This document shows positions 27,642 to 36,863 of a DNA stretch of 64,000 nucleotides, piece by piece; position 1 is the first letter of the stretch; every line of letters begins with the position of its first letter. Where the stretch lies: the NCBI RefSeq assembly GCF_014303735.1, contig NZ_CP060296.1:3555501-3619500 (forward strand). Direction: 5' to 3'. The DNA comes from Variovorax sp. PAMC28562. GTDB lineage: Bacteria > Pseudomonadota > Gammaproteobacteria > Burkholderiales > Burkholderiaceae_C. A model generated the notes under the pieces. The model was not told where the DNA came from, did not search any database, and worked only from the letters and a program-made list of their open reading frames with translations. A program made the translations under genes and the position numbers.

Positions 27642-28280
27642 ATGACTGAACTTCCCGGAGTGACGGTGTGCGATGGCTGCGACGCGGTCTATCGGCACGC
27701 GACCCTGCGACCCCGTGAGGTGGCGCGCTGCCAGCGCTGCGGCACCGAACTCGCACGCAATGCCGGCGAGCAAAAGCGCCGCATCCTTCCGCTCACGGTG
27801 GCGAGCCTGATCCTGTTTGCGATCGCCAACCTATTTCCCATCGTCGAGATCGAATTGCAGGGTCGCCGCAGCCAGACCACGTTGTTCGGTGCGGTGGTCG
27901 CGCTGACCGGGGAGGGCATGTCGCCGGTGGCGCTGCTGGTGCTGGCGACAACCTTGCTGTTCCCCCTCATGCAGCTGCTGATCCTGTTCTATCTGCTGGT
28001 GCCGCTCACGCGCGGCGCACGGCCGCCCGGTTTCGCGCTGCTGGTGCGCGTGCTCCAGTCGCTCCGCCCGTGGGGAATGATCGAAGTTTTTCTGCTGGGC
28101 GTGCTGGTCGCCATCGTGAAGCTGTCGGGCATGGCGACGGTGGTGGCAGGCCCGGCACTGTGGGCTTTCGTCGGGCTCACGGTGCTGCTGACCTCGGTGG
28201 TGTCGTTCGATCCGCGGGCGTTCTGGGAGATGGCGTTCACGAATCCGGCGTCCGAGCTTCCATCGGAGCCAGTATCTTGA
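27642..28280 (+). CDS. pqiA: PqiA-like membrane protein, first half
   Basis: 212-residue inner-membrane protein equal to one half of E. coli PqiA: an N-terminal zinc ribbon (VCDGCDAVY, then CQRCGTEL) followed by four helices. PqiA anchors the PqiB needle that moves lipids between inner and outer membranes. Here the function is divided between two genes, this and the next. The stop overlaps a TTG start of the second half. Confidence 0.88.
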   Translation: MTELPGVTVCDGCDAVYRHATLRPREVARCQRCGTELARNAGEQKRRILPLTVASLILFAIANLFPIVEIELQGRRSQTTLFGAVVALTGEGMSPVALLVLATTLLFPLMQLLILFYLLVPLTRGARPPGFALLVRVLQSLRPWGMIEVFLLGVLVAIVKLSGMATVVAGPALWAFVGLTVLLTSVVSFDPRAFWEMAFTNPASELPSEPVS

Positions 28281-29020
28281 AAGTGCCAAATTCGCTCAAC
28301 GCTTTCGGCACACGGGTGGTCGGGCTGGCCGGCAACGCGTCGACGCACACTTGCGTCGACGAAGGCAGCGGCACGCTGGCCACCGCGGCCGAGCTCGGGC
28401 TGCGCGAATGCCATCACTGCGCCACCGTGTGGCAGCAGGCTCACGACGGCGAGCCGTGTGGTCGCTGCGGTACGCGCCTGCGCACGCGCAAGCCCGACAG
28501 CATCCGCCGCACCTGGGCCTTGTTGATCGCCGCGGCCGTGATGTACGTTCCGGCAAACCTGCTTCCGGTGATGATCACGACCAGCCTGTTCGGCACGCAG
28601 CAAGACACCATCCTGAGCGGCATCATCTTTTTCTGGGTGTCGGGCTCCTACGGGCTAGCAGCGCTGATCTTTACGGCCAGCTTTCTGGTGCCGCTGTTCA
28701 AATTGGCGGCATTGTTTGTGCTGACGGTGATGGCGCAACGGCAAAGCGACTGGCGCCAGCTCGAGCGGGCCAAGCTCTATCACGTACTCGAAATCATTGG
28801 CCGATGGTCCATGCTGGACGTCTTCGTGGTGTCGCTGCTGGCAGGGCTCGTGCGCATTCAGGGCTTTGCCGAAGTCACGGCGGGCGTCGGCATCGGCGCC
28901 TTCGCCGCGGTGGTGGTGCTCACCATGCTGGCGTCCATCAGCTTCGATCCGCGGCTGATATGGGACAGCGACAGAAAATCAGATGAATCGAAAACCGGAT
29001 CGAATAAGCGAGTGCAATGA
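28277..29020 (+). CDS. pqiA: PqiA-like membrane protein, second half
   Basis: About 247-residue second PqiA module: zinc ribbon (LRECHHCATVW, then CGRCGTRL) and four helices, including VMYVPANLLPVM and the SMLDVFVVSLL block that mark the family. The start is not obvious. TTG at 28277, which overlaps the previous stop (TTGA), gives translational coupling; GTG at 28283 is an alternative. No ATG fits before the ribbon. The pqiB gene follows directly. Confidence 0.85.
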   Translation: MKVPNSLNAFGTRVVGLAGNASTHTCVDEGSGTLATAAELGLRECHHCATVWQQAHDGEPCGRCGTRLRTRKPDSIRRTWALLIAAAVMYVPANLLPVMITTSLFGTQQDTILSGIIFFWVSGSYGLAALIFTASFLVPLFKLAALFVLTVMAQRQSDWRQLERAKLYHVLEIIGRWSMLDVFVVSLLAGLVRIQGFAEVTAGVGIGAFAAVVVLTMLASISFDPRLIWDSDRKSDESKTGSNKRVQ

Positions 29021-30685
29021 ATGAGTGAAGAGCGAAACGCGGAGCCCGTGCCGGCGCCCGCGCCGAAGCAGTCAGGTATTCCCGACGTACCCGCACCACG
29101 CGTGGTGCGTCGCCGCGATTGGGTACCGTCGCTGATCTGGTTGATTCCGATCGTCGCGGCGCTGGTCGGCATCACGCTGGTGGCCCGCATCCTGTGGGAA
29201 CGCGGACCGGAAGTGGTGCTGACCTTCAAGACCGCGGACGGCCTCGAAGCCGGCAAGACAGCCGTTAAATACAAGGACGTGCAGATCGGCATGGTCGAGC
29301 GCATCCGGCTGGCGCGCGATCGCTCGCACGTTCGCGTGCTGGTGCAGCTCAACAAGGATGCCGATGGCTTCACTGCCGAAGACACTCGCTACTGGGTGGT
29401 GCGGCCGCGACTCGATACGTCCGGCATTTCCGGCCTGGGCACCTTGCTGTCGGGCGCCTACATCGGCGCCGATGCCGGCGTGTCTAAAGAAAGCAGCGGC
29501 GAGTTCGCCGGACTCGAGGCGCCCCCGATCATCACGCGCGATACCAACGGCACGCAGTACCAGCTGCGCTCGCGTGACATCGGCTCGCTCGACATCGGGT
29601 CGCCGGTCTATTTCCGGCGCGTCAAGGTCGGGCAGATCGCGTCGTTCGACCTCGATGGCGATGGCCGCGGCGTCACGCTGCGGGTCTTCATCAACACGCC
29701 ATACGACAAGTTCATCGGCGTCAACACACGCTTTTGGCACGCCAGCGGCATCGATGCTCAGCTGAGTGCCAGCGGTTTCACGCTGCGAACCCAGTCGCTC
29801 ACGACCATTCTGCTGGGCGGCATCGCTTTTCAGGCCCCGGACGATGCGCAGGGGCCTGTCGCCAAGGGTGAAACGACCTTTGCGCTGGCCGAAGACGAGC
29901 AGACCGCCATGAAGGAACCCGACGGCCCGTCGCAGAACCTGCTGATGTACTTCAACCAGTCGGTGCGTGGTTTGTCGCCGGGCGCGCCGGTCGACTTTCG
30001 CGGCATCACGATCGGCGAGGTCAAGTCGTTGGGGGTGCAATTCGATCGCAGCGAGCGTGCGTTCCTGATGCCGGTGCTGGTCACGGTGTACCCCGACCGG
30101 CTGCGGCGTGTCGATGGCGCGCGCGACATGCCCGACCAGCGGGCCGAGCGCAGGGAGCGTGTCTCCGCGCTGATCGCGCGCGGCCTGCGCGCCCAACTGC
30201 GCACCGGCAACCTGCTCACAGGGCAGGTCTATGTGGCTCTCGACTTTTTTCCGAAGGAGAAGCCGGTCAAGGTCGACATGACCAGGAACCCGATCGAGGT
30301 GCCGACGGTTGCCAACAGCCTGGACGAGATCCAGACCCAGGTGCAGGAGATCGCGACCAAGCTCAACAAGATTCCGTACGAGGAAATCTCGGGTGATCTG
30401 CGCAAGACCCTGGCCACGCTCGACACCACATTGAAGAGTGCCGAGACCACGGTGACCCGCATCAACAACGACGTGACGCCCGAAATCACCGCGGCCATGA
30501 AGGACGCGCGCAAGACGCTGAACAGCGCCGAGCGCACGCTCGCGGACGACTCGCCGCTGCAGCAGGACGTGCGGCAAACGCTGCGTGAACTGACGCGTGC
30601 CGCCGGTTCAATCCGCGTATTGACGGACTACCTCGAACGCCACCCCGAGTCGCTGTTGCGCGGCAAACCGGACGACAAGAAATGA
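29021..30685 (+). CDS. pqiB: PqiB, MCE-domain intermembrane lipid transport protein
   Basis: 554 residues: a short cytoplasmic segment, one membrane helix (LIWLIPIVAALVGITLVA, about 42-60), three MCE/MlaD domains (about 65-155, 180-245, 300-400) and a long C-terminal helical region (from about 430) that forms the hollow needle. It spans the periplasm between PqiA and the lipoprotein PqiC and carries phospholipids. The start abuts the upstream stop; the stop overlaps the pqiC start by 4 bp. Full length for the family. Confidence 0.93.
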   Translation: MSEERNAEPVPAPAPKQSGIPDVPAPRVVRRRDWVPSLIWLIPIVAALVGITLVARILWERGPEVVLTFKTADGLEAGKTAVKYKDVQIGMVERIRLARDRSHVRVLVQLNKDADGFTAEDTRYWVVRPRLDTSGISGLGTLLSGAYIGADAGVSKESSGEFAGLEAPPIITRDTNGTQYQLRSRDIGSLDIGSPVYFRRVKVGQIASFDLDGDGRGVTLRVFINTPYDKFIGVNTRFWHASGIDAQLSASGFTLRTQSLTTILLGGIAFQAPDDAQGPVAKGETTFALAEDEQTAMKEPDGPSQNLLMYFNQSVRGLSPGAPVDFRGITIGEVKSLGVQFDRSERAFLMPVLVTVYPDRLRRVDGARDMPDQRAERRERVSALIARGLRAQLRTGNLLTGQVYVALDFFPKEKPVKVDMTRNPIEVPTVANSLDEIQTQVQEIATKLNKIPYEEISGDLRKTLATLDTTLKSAETTVTRINNDVTPEITAAMKDARKTLNSAERTLADDSPLQQDVRQTLRELTRAAGSIRVLTDYLERHPESLLRGKPDDKK

Positions 30686-31332
30686 AGTTGCTTTTGAGTT
30701 CAGCGGTGTCCGCCACGCTGGCCGCATTGGTCGTGGCCGGCTGTGCAGGCCAGCCGACGATGTACTACACACTGGCCAACCCGGCGAGCACTGCGGCCAG
30801 TGCGAAAGCTGCGGATGCGAGCAACGCGTCCCCGGTCAGTAATGGCGCTGCGCCTATCTACATCGAACTCGCACCACTCTCGATGCCGGAGAGTCTCGCG
30901 CGGCCGCAGATGGTCGTGCGGCAGAACGGTGACCGCAGCGCGCAGGTCAATGTGCTCGAGCAGCATCGTTGGGCGTCGTCTTTCGAGGACGAGCTGCGCG
31001 ATGCGCTGTCGAGTGGCGTGGCCAGTCGCCTCGGTGCTTTCGATGCAAGCAAGGGTGGGCGCCAGACGTCGCAGCCGGTTTACCGCATCGCAATACAGGT
31101 TCGCCGCTTCGACGCCATCGAAGGAACACGCGTCGACGGCAGCTTTAGCTGGACCGTGAAGCGCTCCGATGAAACCTTGCCCACCGCTTGCAGCTTCGAC
31201 ACGAGCGAGCCGGTCGGTGCAGGCATCGACGCCGTGGCGCAGGGGGCTCAGCGCGTGACGGCGACGGCCGCCTCTGCGATTGCGCGCAGCGTGACCGCGG
31301 CCGGGCTCAAGCCGGGCGGCGCCTGCAGCTGA
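30682..31332 (+). CDS. pqiC: PqiC-like outer-membrane lipoprotein
   Basis: 216-residue lipoprotein of the ABC-type transport auxiliary (PqiC/LapB) family. The lipobox is VAGC with the lipidated Cys at residue 21, followed by QPTMYYTLANP, the typical start of the mature domain. An Ala/Ser-rich linker precedes the conserved APIYIELAPLSMPESLARPQMV block. It docks the PqiB needle at the outer membrane. Last gene of the pqi operon; convergent with the hydrolase at 31357. Confidence 0.85.
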   Translation: MKLLLSSAVSATLAALVVAGCAGQPTMYYTLANPASTAASAKAADASNASPVSNGAAPIYIELAPLSMPESLARPQMVVRQNGDRSAQVNVLEQHRWASSFEDELRDALSSGVASRLGAFDASKGGRQTSQPVYRIAIQVRRFDAIEGTRVDGSFSWTVKRSDETLPTACSFDTSEPVGAGIDAVAQGAQRVTATAASAIARSVTAAGLKPGGACS

Positions 31333-31356
31333 CCGGCGGCGACCGCGACGCAACGC

Positions 31357-32265
31357 TCAATCGGCGCGAATGCGGCCCTCGACCAGGCGATGCAATGCGT
31401 CGCACAACAAGCTTGCCGGCTTTTCGAACCCCTCGATCGCGGTGAAATGATCGGCATTGGCAAGCGGCAGCAGTTCGGCGTAGTTGTTCTTGTCCAGCCA
31501 CGCGCGATGCATTTGAGTGGATTGCTGTTCGAACGAGGGCTGCTCCAGAGTGCCCCAACTGAGGACGAGGGGCGTGCGGGACGGGCGCACCTGATGCAGT
31601 GGCGAGTTGCGGGCCACGAGCCCTTCGTCGAGCTGAATCGCTGGCTGTAAATAGCTGTAGCGCAAGGGGGCGATGTCGAACAAGCCGCTCACGAGAACGG
31701 CGCCGGCAAACGGGTCTGCCGGCAGTCCATAGCGCTCCTGCCACGGCGTGCAGAGCAGCATCGCACCCAAGTGCCCACCGGCGGAATGGCCACCGATCAC
31801 AATCCGCTGGGGATCTCCGCCATGCTGATCGATATGGCGGATGACCCATGTGGCCGCGGCTCGCACCTGCCGCACGATTTCGTCCAGCGTGACGGCAGGG
31901 CAGAGCGCGTAGTCGACAAGCACGGTCGTGTAGCCCAAGGCGTGCGGACCGAGCGCCATGTGGCTGAAGTCGCGTGCCGCGTTGGCGCGCCAATAGCCGC
32001 CGTGGATATAGAGGAAGACCGGAGCACCCGGTCGGCGCGCCGGCACGATGTCCAAAGTTTCCGCGAGCGTGGGGCCATAGGGAACGCCAGCGATATACGG
32101 AAGGCTGCGACGCGCTGCTTCGCTCTGTTCTGCATAGTGTCGCAATGAAGCGTCGAGATCGACGGCACGCAGGCGTGGGTTGTAGGCCTCGTTGATGGCA
32201 TCCAGGCTGGGATAGCCGTGGGGCAACGGCAGCAGTTCCCCAGATTGCGAAAGCAGGGCGGTCAT
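31357..32265 (-). CDS. Alpha/beta hydrolase (arylformamidase-like)
   Basis: 302-residue alpha/beta hydrolase of the BD-FAE/esterase type. The oxyanion motif is HGGYW, as in kynurenine formamidases, and the nucleophile elbow is GGHSAGGHLGAM (Ser at about 165). A C-terminal NADHFTAIEGF supplies the catalytic His. It could hydrolyse a formamide, carbamate or ester. It is the last gene of the leftward arm of the GntR divergon (12 bp after the aldehyde dehydrogenase stop), so it may open a lactone or ester in that pathway rather than act on formylkynurenine. Confidence 0.82.
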   Translation of the reverse strand: MTALLSQSGELLPLPHGYPSLDAINEAYNPRLRAVDLDASLRHYAEQSEAARRSLPYIAGVPYGPTLAETLDIVPARRPGAPVFLYIHGGYWRANAARDFSHMALGPHALGYTTVLVDYALCPAVTLDEIVRQVRAAATWVIRHIDQHGGDPQRIVIGGHSAGGHLGAMLLCTPWQERYGLPADPFAGAVLVSGLFDIAPLRYSYLQPAIQLDEGLVARNSPLHQVRPSRTPLVLSWGTLEQPSFEQQSTQMHRAWLDKNNYAELLPLANADHFTAIEGFEKPASLLCDALHRLVEGRIRAD

Positions 32266-32277
32266 GGACGCAAGGCC

Positions 32278-33765
32278 TTAGAACGTGGTGGCAATGTATT
32301 TCGCTTCCATGTACTCGGAGATGCCGTGGTGCTGCCCGCCCTCGCGACCCAGACCGCTTTGCTTGACGCCACCAAATGGCGCGGCAGGATCGGAAACCAA
32401 CCCACGGTTGATGGCGATCATGCCTGCCTCCAATTCCGCGGCAACTCGCATACCGCGTCCCACATCGCGTGTGTACACATAAGAAGCCAGGCCGTACTCG
32501 GTATCGTTGGCACGCGCAATGACTTCGGCCTCGGTTTCAAAGCGCGTGATGGGCGCAACGGGGCCGAAGATCTCCTCGTGTGCCATCAGCGCACCGGCTG
32601 GAACATCGGTCAATACGGTCGGCGGATAAAAGAAGCCGTTGCCATCCGGAACCGCGGCACCGCACACCACCCGGGCACCGCGCTCTATGGCGTCCTGAAC
32701 CAGCCGATCGATCTTCTGAACCGCCTTGCGCGTGATCATCGGACCGCATTCGGTGTCTGCATTTGCACCAGGGCCAACCTTCAGGGCGGCCATCCGTTCA
32801 GCCAGACCCCGTGCGAACGCGTCGTGGATGCCGGACTGCACGTAAATGCGGTTGGCCGCCGTGCAGGCTTCGCCCGCGTTGCGCATCTTGGCGATCATGG
32901 CGCCGTCGAGTGCGGCCTCCAGGTCCGCATCGTCGAAGACGATGAAAGGCGCGTTGCCGCCAAGTTCCATGGCGCAGGAGACCACGCTTTTGGCGGCCTC
33001 GGCCAAAAGGGTGCGGCCAACGCCCGTCGACCCGGTGAACGACAGCTTGCGCACCCGCGGATCGGCCAGCATCGCAGCCGTCAGCGCTCCGGGTTCCGAC
33101 GTGGTGAGAACGTTCACGACGCCCGGCGGTACGCCGGCTTCTTCGTACAGCGCAGCCAGGGCATAGGCGGTAAGAGGCGTCTCACTGGCTGGCTTCAGGA
33201 TGACCGTGCAGCCGGATGCAAGGGCCGGAGCGATTTTTCGCGTTGCCATGGCCGCAGGGAAGTTCCAGGGTGTGATCAGCAAGCAAATGCCGATCGGTAC
33301 GTAGTCCACGATGATGCGGTTGCTGCCCGAGGGGGCGATGCCGAACTCTCCCGTGATACGGACTGCCTCCTCGCTGTTCCAGCGAAAAAACTCGGCGGCA
33401 TACGCCACCTCGCCGCGTGCATCGCGCAGGGCTTTGCCGTTCTCGAGCGAAATCAGCGTGGCCAGCATCTCGGCGCGCTCCGTCATCAGCGTGTAGCAGC
33501 GGCGCAGTATTTCGGCGCGCTGGCGTGGTGGGGTCTTGCGCCATCCCGGCGCTGCGAGAGCGGCAGCCTGCACGGCGCTGGCGGCGTCCTCGACCGTGGC
33601 ATCCGGCACCGTTGCGATCACGCCTTCAGTGGAAGGATCAATGACGTCGATTTGCCCGCCGCTGCTGGCCGGGCGCCAATGACCGCCAATGTAGAGGCCT
33701 TGCGGCAGTGTGTCGAAGTCAAACGCCAGCGCGCTGTGCTGGCCAGGAGGTTGGGCTACGTTCAT
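32278..33765 (-). CDS. NAD(P)-dependent aldehyde dehydrogenase (succinate-semialdehyde type)
   Basis: 495-residue ALDH-superfamily enzyme closest in pattern to GabD-like succinate-semialdehyde dehydrogenases. Catalytic residues are visible: Asn in TPWNFP, Glu in MELGGNAP and Cys in [12 protein letters not shown] site FTGSTGVGR. The ATG at 33765 is used; the frame continues upstream but overlaps the alcohol dehydrogenase gene's end. It would oxidise an aldehyde made by the adjacent alcohol dehydrogenase. The true substrate could be lactaldehyde, succinate semialdehyde or similar. Confidence 0.92.
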   Translation of the reverse strand: MNVAQPPGQHSALAFDFDTLPQGLYIGGHWRPASSGGQIDVIDPSTEGVIATVPDATVEDAASAVQAAALAAPGWRKTPPRQRAEILRRCYTLMTERAEMLATLISLENGKALRDARGEVAYAAEFFRWNSEEAVRITGEFGIAPSGSNRIIVDYVPIGICLLITPWNFPAAMATRKIAPALASGCTVILKPASETPLTAYALAALYEEAGVPPGVVNVLTTSEPGALTAAMLADPRVRKLSFTGSTGVGRTLLAEAAKSVVSCAMELGGNAPFIVFDDADLEAALDGAMIAKMRNAGEACTAANRIYVQSGIHDAFARGLAERMAALKVGPGANADTECGPMITRKAVQKIDRLVQDAIERGARVVCGAAVPDGNGFFYPPTVLTDVPAGALMAHEEIFGPVAPITRFETEAEVIARANDTEYGLASYVYTRDVGRGMRVAAELEAGMIAINRGLVSDPAAPFGGVKQSGLGREGGQHHGISEYMEAKYIATTF

Positions 33766-33788
33766 TGGAAGAGTCCTGAAAAGAAGGA

Positions 33789-35012
33789 TCAGCGTGCGGC
33801 CGCAGCCAGATCGCCGTCGAACGCTGCCTGCACGAGCTGTCGCATGCCGGCCAGGTCGATGGCGCGAGGATTGTTCTTGATGAGGCGCTGGATGCCGACG
33901 GCCTGTTCGCATGTCCAGTCGATCTGGTCACGCGCCAGTCCGAGCGCGGCGAGCGTGGGCGTGATGCCGATGGCCCCGAAGATCCGGCTCACCTCGCGGA
34001 TGGCAGCATCGGCCCGGTCATCGATGCTGCCGGTGGCTGGCAAGCCCAACGCCTCGCCCACCTCGGCGAAATCCGCTCCCGAGACCGAACGGTTGTAGCT
34101 CATCACGTAGGGCAACATGGTCGCGACGCCCATGCCATGCGCGGTGTCGGTCAGGGCGCCCGCCGGGTACTGCACTGCATGCGCTGCAGCCGTGCCGGCG
34201 GTGCCGAATGCACAGCCGGCCGCGAGCGCGCCCATCATCACGTCAGCACGCGCGTCTTCGTTCGAACCATCGGCTACGGCTTTTTCCAGGCTGCGCCCCA
34301 GGAGTTGGATCGCGTAGAGGGCAAATTGATCGCTGAGTGCGCCTTTGCCGATGAACACATTTTGCTGAGCCAGTTCGTGGCTCGGCGGTTTGCGTGCTGC
34401 GGTAAAAGCCTCGATCGCATGCGTCATGGCGTCGGCGCCGGCGATTGCGGTGAGGGCCGACGGGCAGGTCATCGTCAATTCGGGGTCGCATATCGCGACG
34501 CTTGGTATGAGATAGGGACTCGATGCCCCGATCTTCAGCGTGCGATCCGTGTCGCTGACAACTGCGACCGGAGTGACCTCTGAGCCCGTGCCTGCCGTGG
34601 TCGGTACCGCAATGATGGGAAGCACCGGGCCGGGCACTTTGAACTCACCGTAATAGTCCGGAAGCGTGCCGCCATGAGTGAGCAGCAGCGAGACGCACTT
34701 GGCCATGTCCAGGCAGCTGCCGCCACCTATGCCGATGACCATTTGCGGCTGAAAGGACCGCACCGCATCCACGCAGAGCGCCACGCTGTCACGCGGCACA
34801 TCCGGCTGGACGCCGTCGTGCACCAGCACCTCGATCGAAGCGGACCTCAGCGCAGCGAGCATTTCCGCGAACACGGGCGTCGATGCGAGACGGCTGTCGG
34901 TGCAAACCAGTGCGCGTTGGCCAAAGCGTCTGGCGACTGCGGGCAGCGCGTGGCGCTGGCCTTTGCCAAAAAGGATTTCACGAGGGAGTCTGAGCGCAGC
35001 GAAGAGTGTCAT
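33789..35012 (-). CDS. Iron-containing alcohol dehydrogenase
   Basis: 407-residue group III (Fe-ADH) dehydrogenase. The NAD motif GIGGGSCLDMAK, the PTTAGTGSEVTP block and metal-ligand region (DAMTHAIEAF with Asp/His, and HAVQYPAGA, HGMGVATMLP) are present. Family members act on lactaldehyde/1,2-propanediol, 1,3-propanediol, 4-hydroxybutyrate or maleylacetate. The gene start overlaps the stop of the upstream dehydrogenase (ATGA), so they are coupled. Together with the aldehyde dehydrogenase it could turn a diol or hydroxy-aldehyde into an acid. Confidence 0.9.
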   Translation of the reverse strand: MTLFAALRLPREILFGKGQRHALPAVARRFGQRALVCTDSRLASTPVFAEMLAALRSASIEVLVHDGVQPDVPRDSVALCVDAVRSFQPQMVIGIGGGSCLDMAKCVSLLLTHGGTLPDYYGEFKVPGPVLPIIAVPTTAGTGSEVTPVAVVSDTDRTLKIGASSPYLIPSVAICDPELTMTCPSALTAIAGADAMTHAIEAFTAARKPPSHELAQQNVFIGKGALSDQFALYAIQLLGRSLEKAVADGSNEDARADVMMGALAAGCAFGTAGTAAAHAVQYPAGALTDTAHGMGVATMLPYVMSYNRSVSGADFAEVGEALGLPATGSIDDRADAAIREVSRIFGAIGITPTLAALGLARDQIDWTCEQAVGIQRLIKNNPRAIDLAGMRQLVQAAFDGDLAAAAR

Positions 35013-36070
35013 TGTTTTTGTCCTTCAAGGATGTATGCGGGGGTGAAAGAAGACGGCGAAGACGGTGTCTGGAGATCGAGCGCCTGGAGTTCGGCCCACA
35101 GCTGCGGCGCGATGTCGAAACCACTCTTCAGCGAATGCGTGCGCCGCTGCGTAGCGCCGTCGCCTGGCACCCGCACCGGACAGTCGGGCTCGGAAGAGGG
35201 CGAGTCTCGGACCGTGTCGAGGTAGGCGGAAAGCTGCTGTGAAACGTCTGGGGCCGAAGCCGCGTCGATGACGACGAGCACATCGCCCTTGTTGCAAAGA
35301 GCGTCGGCGTCGAGCGTGCCGCGCACGTTTGGCGCCAGGGCCGAACCGGCGAGTGCGGCAATCAAAAGTTCGATCGCTATCCCGAGGCCATAACCTTTGG
35401 CGCCACCGAACGGTGCAATGGCGCCGTGCATGGCGCGTGCAGCGTCGGTCGTCGGATGTCCTTCGCGGTCGCGCGCCCAGCCCTCGGGCAGCGGCCGGCC
35501 GCTCGCCGCGTAATGATGGATCTTGCCCATCGACACCATGCTTGTGGACGCGTCCAGCACCAGAGGGCGGCCAGCGGTGGGTACCGCGATCGCAAAGGGG
35601 TTGGTACCCAGAAATGCACGTGTGCCGCCGTGCGGATGGACCAACGCCTCACTGGATGAGAAAACGATGCCGATGCATCCTCGCGCAGCAATGTGCTCTA
35701 CGTACCAGGCCAGCATGCCCAGGTGGTTGCTATTGCGGATGGCGGCGAGGGCGATACCGGTCGAAGCAGCGCGTTGGTGGAGTTGATGCAGAGCTTGCAT
35801 CGCCACGACAGGGCCCAGCCCCTGTTCTCCTTCAACCACCAGCACTGCATCGGAACGCCAGTGACTTTGACCGGACGCAGAGGGGTTCAAGAGGCCGAGA
35901 TCCATGCGTGCAAGAAGACGCGGCAGGCGCTGCAACCCGTGTGAGGGATGACCCTTGAGTTCGGCCTCTACCAAAACGTCGGCTTGCAAGGCGGCGTAGC
36001 GCTCGGGGGTCCCGCGTTGTGCGAGCAAGCTCCTGACGAGTGCAAGCGAACCCCAATTTGAAATTTGCAC
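35009..36070 (-). CDS. Malate/L-lactate dehydrogenase family oxidoreductase
   Basis: 353-residue Ldh_2-family NAD(P) enzyme, a fold distinct from Rossmann lactate dehydrogenases. Recognised by HPSHGLQRLPR (catalytic His), GPVVAMQA, RNSNHLGMLAWYVE and FGGAKGYGLG. Members oxidise malate, lactate, ureidoglycolate or 2,3-diketo-gulonate, or reduce cyclic imines. The start is a GTG at 36070 with GGAAGG six bases upstream; no ATG fits. First gene of the leftward arm, directly next to the palindromic control region. A 2-hydroxy acid such as lactate is a plausible substrate here. Confidence 0.9.
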   Translation of the reverse strand: MQISNWGSLALVRSLLAQRGTPERYAALQADVLVEAELKGHPSHGLQRLPRLLARMDLGLLNPSASGQSHWRSDAVLVVEGEQGLGPVVAMQALHQLHQRAASTGIALAAIRNSNHLGMLAWYVEHIAARGCIGIVFSSSEALVHPHGGTRAFLGTNPFAIAVPTAGRPLVLDASTSMVSMGKIHHYAASGRPLPEGWARDREGHPTTDAARAMHGAIAPFGGAKGYGLGIAIELLIAALAGSALAPNVRGTLDADALCNKGDVLVVIDAASAPDVSQQLSAYLDTVRDSPSSEPDCPVRVPGDGATQRRTHSLKSGFDIAPQLWAELQALDLQTPSSPSSFTPAYILEGQKQ

Positions 36071-36081
36071 GAACTACCTTC

Positions 36082-36106
36082 CTATATCGGATCGTATAGG
36101 ATATAG
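36082..36106. promoter_or_regulatory. Candidate GntR operator
   Basis: CTATATC (36082-36088) and GATATAG (36100-36106) form a perfect 7-bp inverted repeat with an 11-bp spacer, inside an AT-rich stretch that stands out from its surroundings and directly precedes the leftward GTG start. Repeated ATCGTA words (36091-36096, 36108-36113) suggest further half-sites. Likely bound by the GntR protein encoded next door. Confidence 0.5.
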
Positions 36107-36123
36107 TATCGTACTTGTTAGGC

Positions 36124-36143
36124 TGTGACCACCTAAAGTCACA
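36124..36143. promoter_or_regulatory. Second palindrome in GntR divergon
   Basis: TGTGAC (36124-36129) and GTCACA (36138-36143) form a perfect 6-bp inverted repeat with an 8-bp spacer, about 50 bp before the gntR start. It resembles a CRP site but has the wrong centre spacing (10 instead of 6 between TGTGA and TCACA). Probably another regulator-binding site. Confidence 0.4.
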
Positions 36144-36194
36144 TGCGACGCACACACCCTCCAATGAAACTTTGAATCTTTGCACTACGAAGAG

Positions 36195-36863
36195 ATGACG
36201 CCAGACAGCACTACGATCCAGCGCGCCGGCAGCCTGTCGGGCGACGTATACGAAGCGATCTTCAATCAGCTCATGGCGTTGAAGATCGCCCCAGGGTCGC
36301 GCATCACTGTGGACAGCCTGGTCAAGGAATTCAACGTATCCCACACGCCCATTCGCGAGGCCCTTGGGCGTCTCGAGGGCGAAGGCCTCGTGCTCAAGCA
36401 GCACCTGGTCGGTTACCGCGCAGCCCCGCAAATCACGCGACGTCGTTTCGACGAGCTGTATGAATTGCGGCTGCAACTCGAGCCTCATGCCGCTGCCAAA
36501 GCGGCTGCCGGGATGGACGCAAGCAAGATGGCCACCCTGCGTGAAGCGGCCGGCGGGATGTCCCGGGGCGATGCCAGCGACGAGCAACTGCGCTACTCGA
36601 ACTTCGCCCGACAGGACGGGGTTTTCCACGACAGCATCATGCAGTTTGCAGGGAACGAACTCATCAGGGAGACGCTGGCCTTCCAGCACACGCACTTCCA
36701 TATCTTTCGACTGATGTTCCACCGACGTGTCACAGAAGAAGCACTCGACGAGCATCAGGCACTGATGGATGCCTTTGCGGCAGGCGACTCGGATGCCGCT
36801 GCAGCTGCCATGCGTGCGCACATCGAGCATTCCCGCGACCGGCTTCTACCGGCGTTCGACTGA
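36195..36863 (+). CDS. GntR-family (FCD) transcriptional regulator
   Basis: 222-residue regulator: winged helix at about 12-75 (VSHTPIREALGRLEGEGLV is the recognition region) and an all-helical FCD ligand domain (RFDELYELRLQLEP..., then HDSIMQFAGNELI with metal-binding His). FCD regulators sense small organic acids, often with Zn or Ni. The ATG at 36195 is used; a TTG at 36180 would add five residues, and neither has a clear ribosome site. It heads the rightward arm; the ABC ATPase starts right after its stop (TGA-ATG), so regulator and transporter are cotranscribed. Confidence 0.9.
   Translation: MTPDSTTIQRAGSLSGDVYEAIFNQLMALKIAPGSRITVDSLVKEFNVSHTPIREALGRLEGEGLVLKQHLVGYRAAPQITRRRFDELYELRLQLEPHAAAKAAAGMDASKMATLREAAGGMSRGDASDEQLRYSNFARQDGVFHDSIMQFAGNELIRETLAFQHTHFHIFRLMFHRRVTEEALDEHQALMDAFAAGDSDAAAAAMRAHIEHSRDRLLPAFD

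Noticed and set aside
31357..32265. Kynurenine formamidase in a tryptophan-degradation operon
   Set aside because: The HGGYW motif fits, but no kynureninase or tryptophan dioxygenase is near; the neighbours are dehydrogenases, so only a generic hydrolase call is made.
36124..36143. CRP binding site
   Set aside because: TGTGA and TCACA are 10 bp apart rather than the 6 bp that CRP requires.
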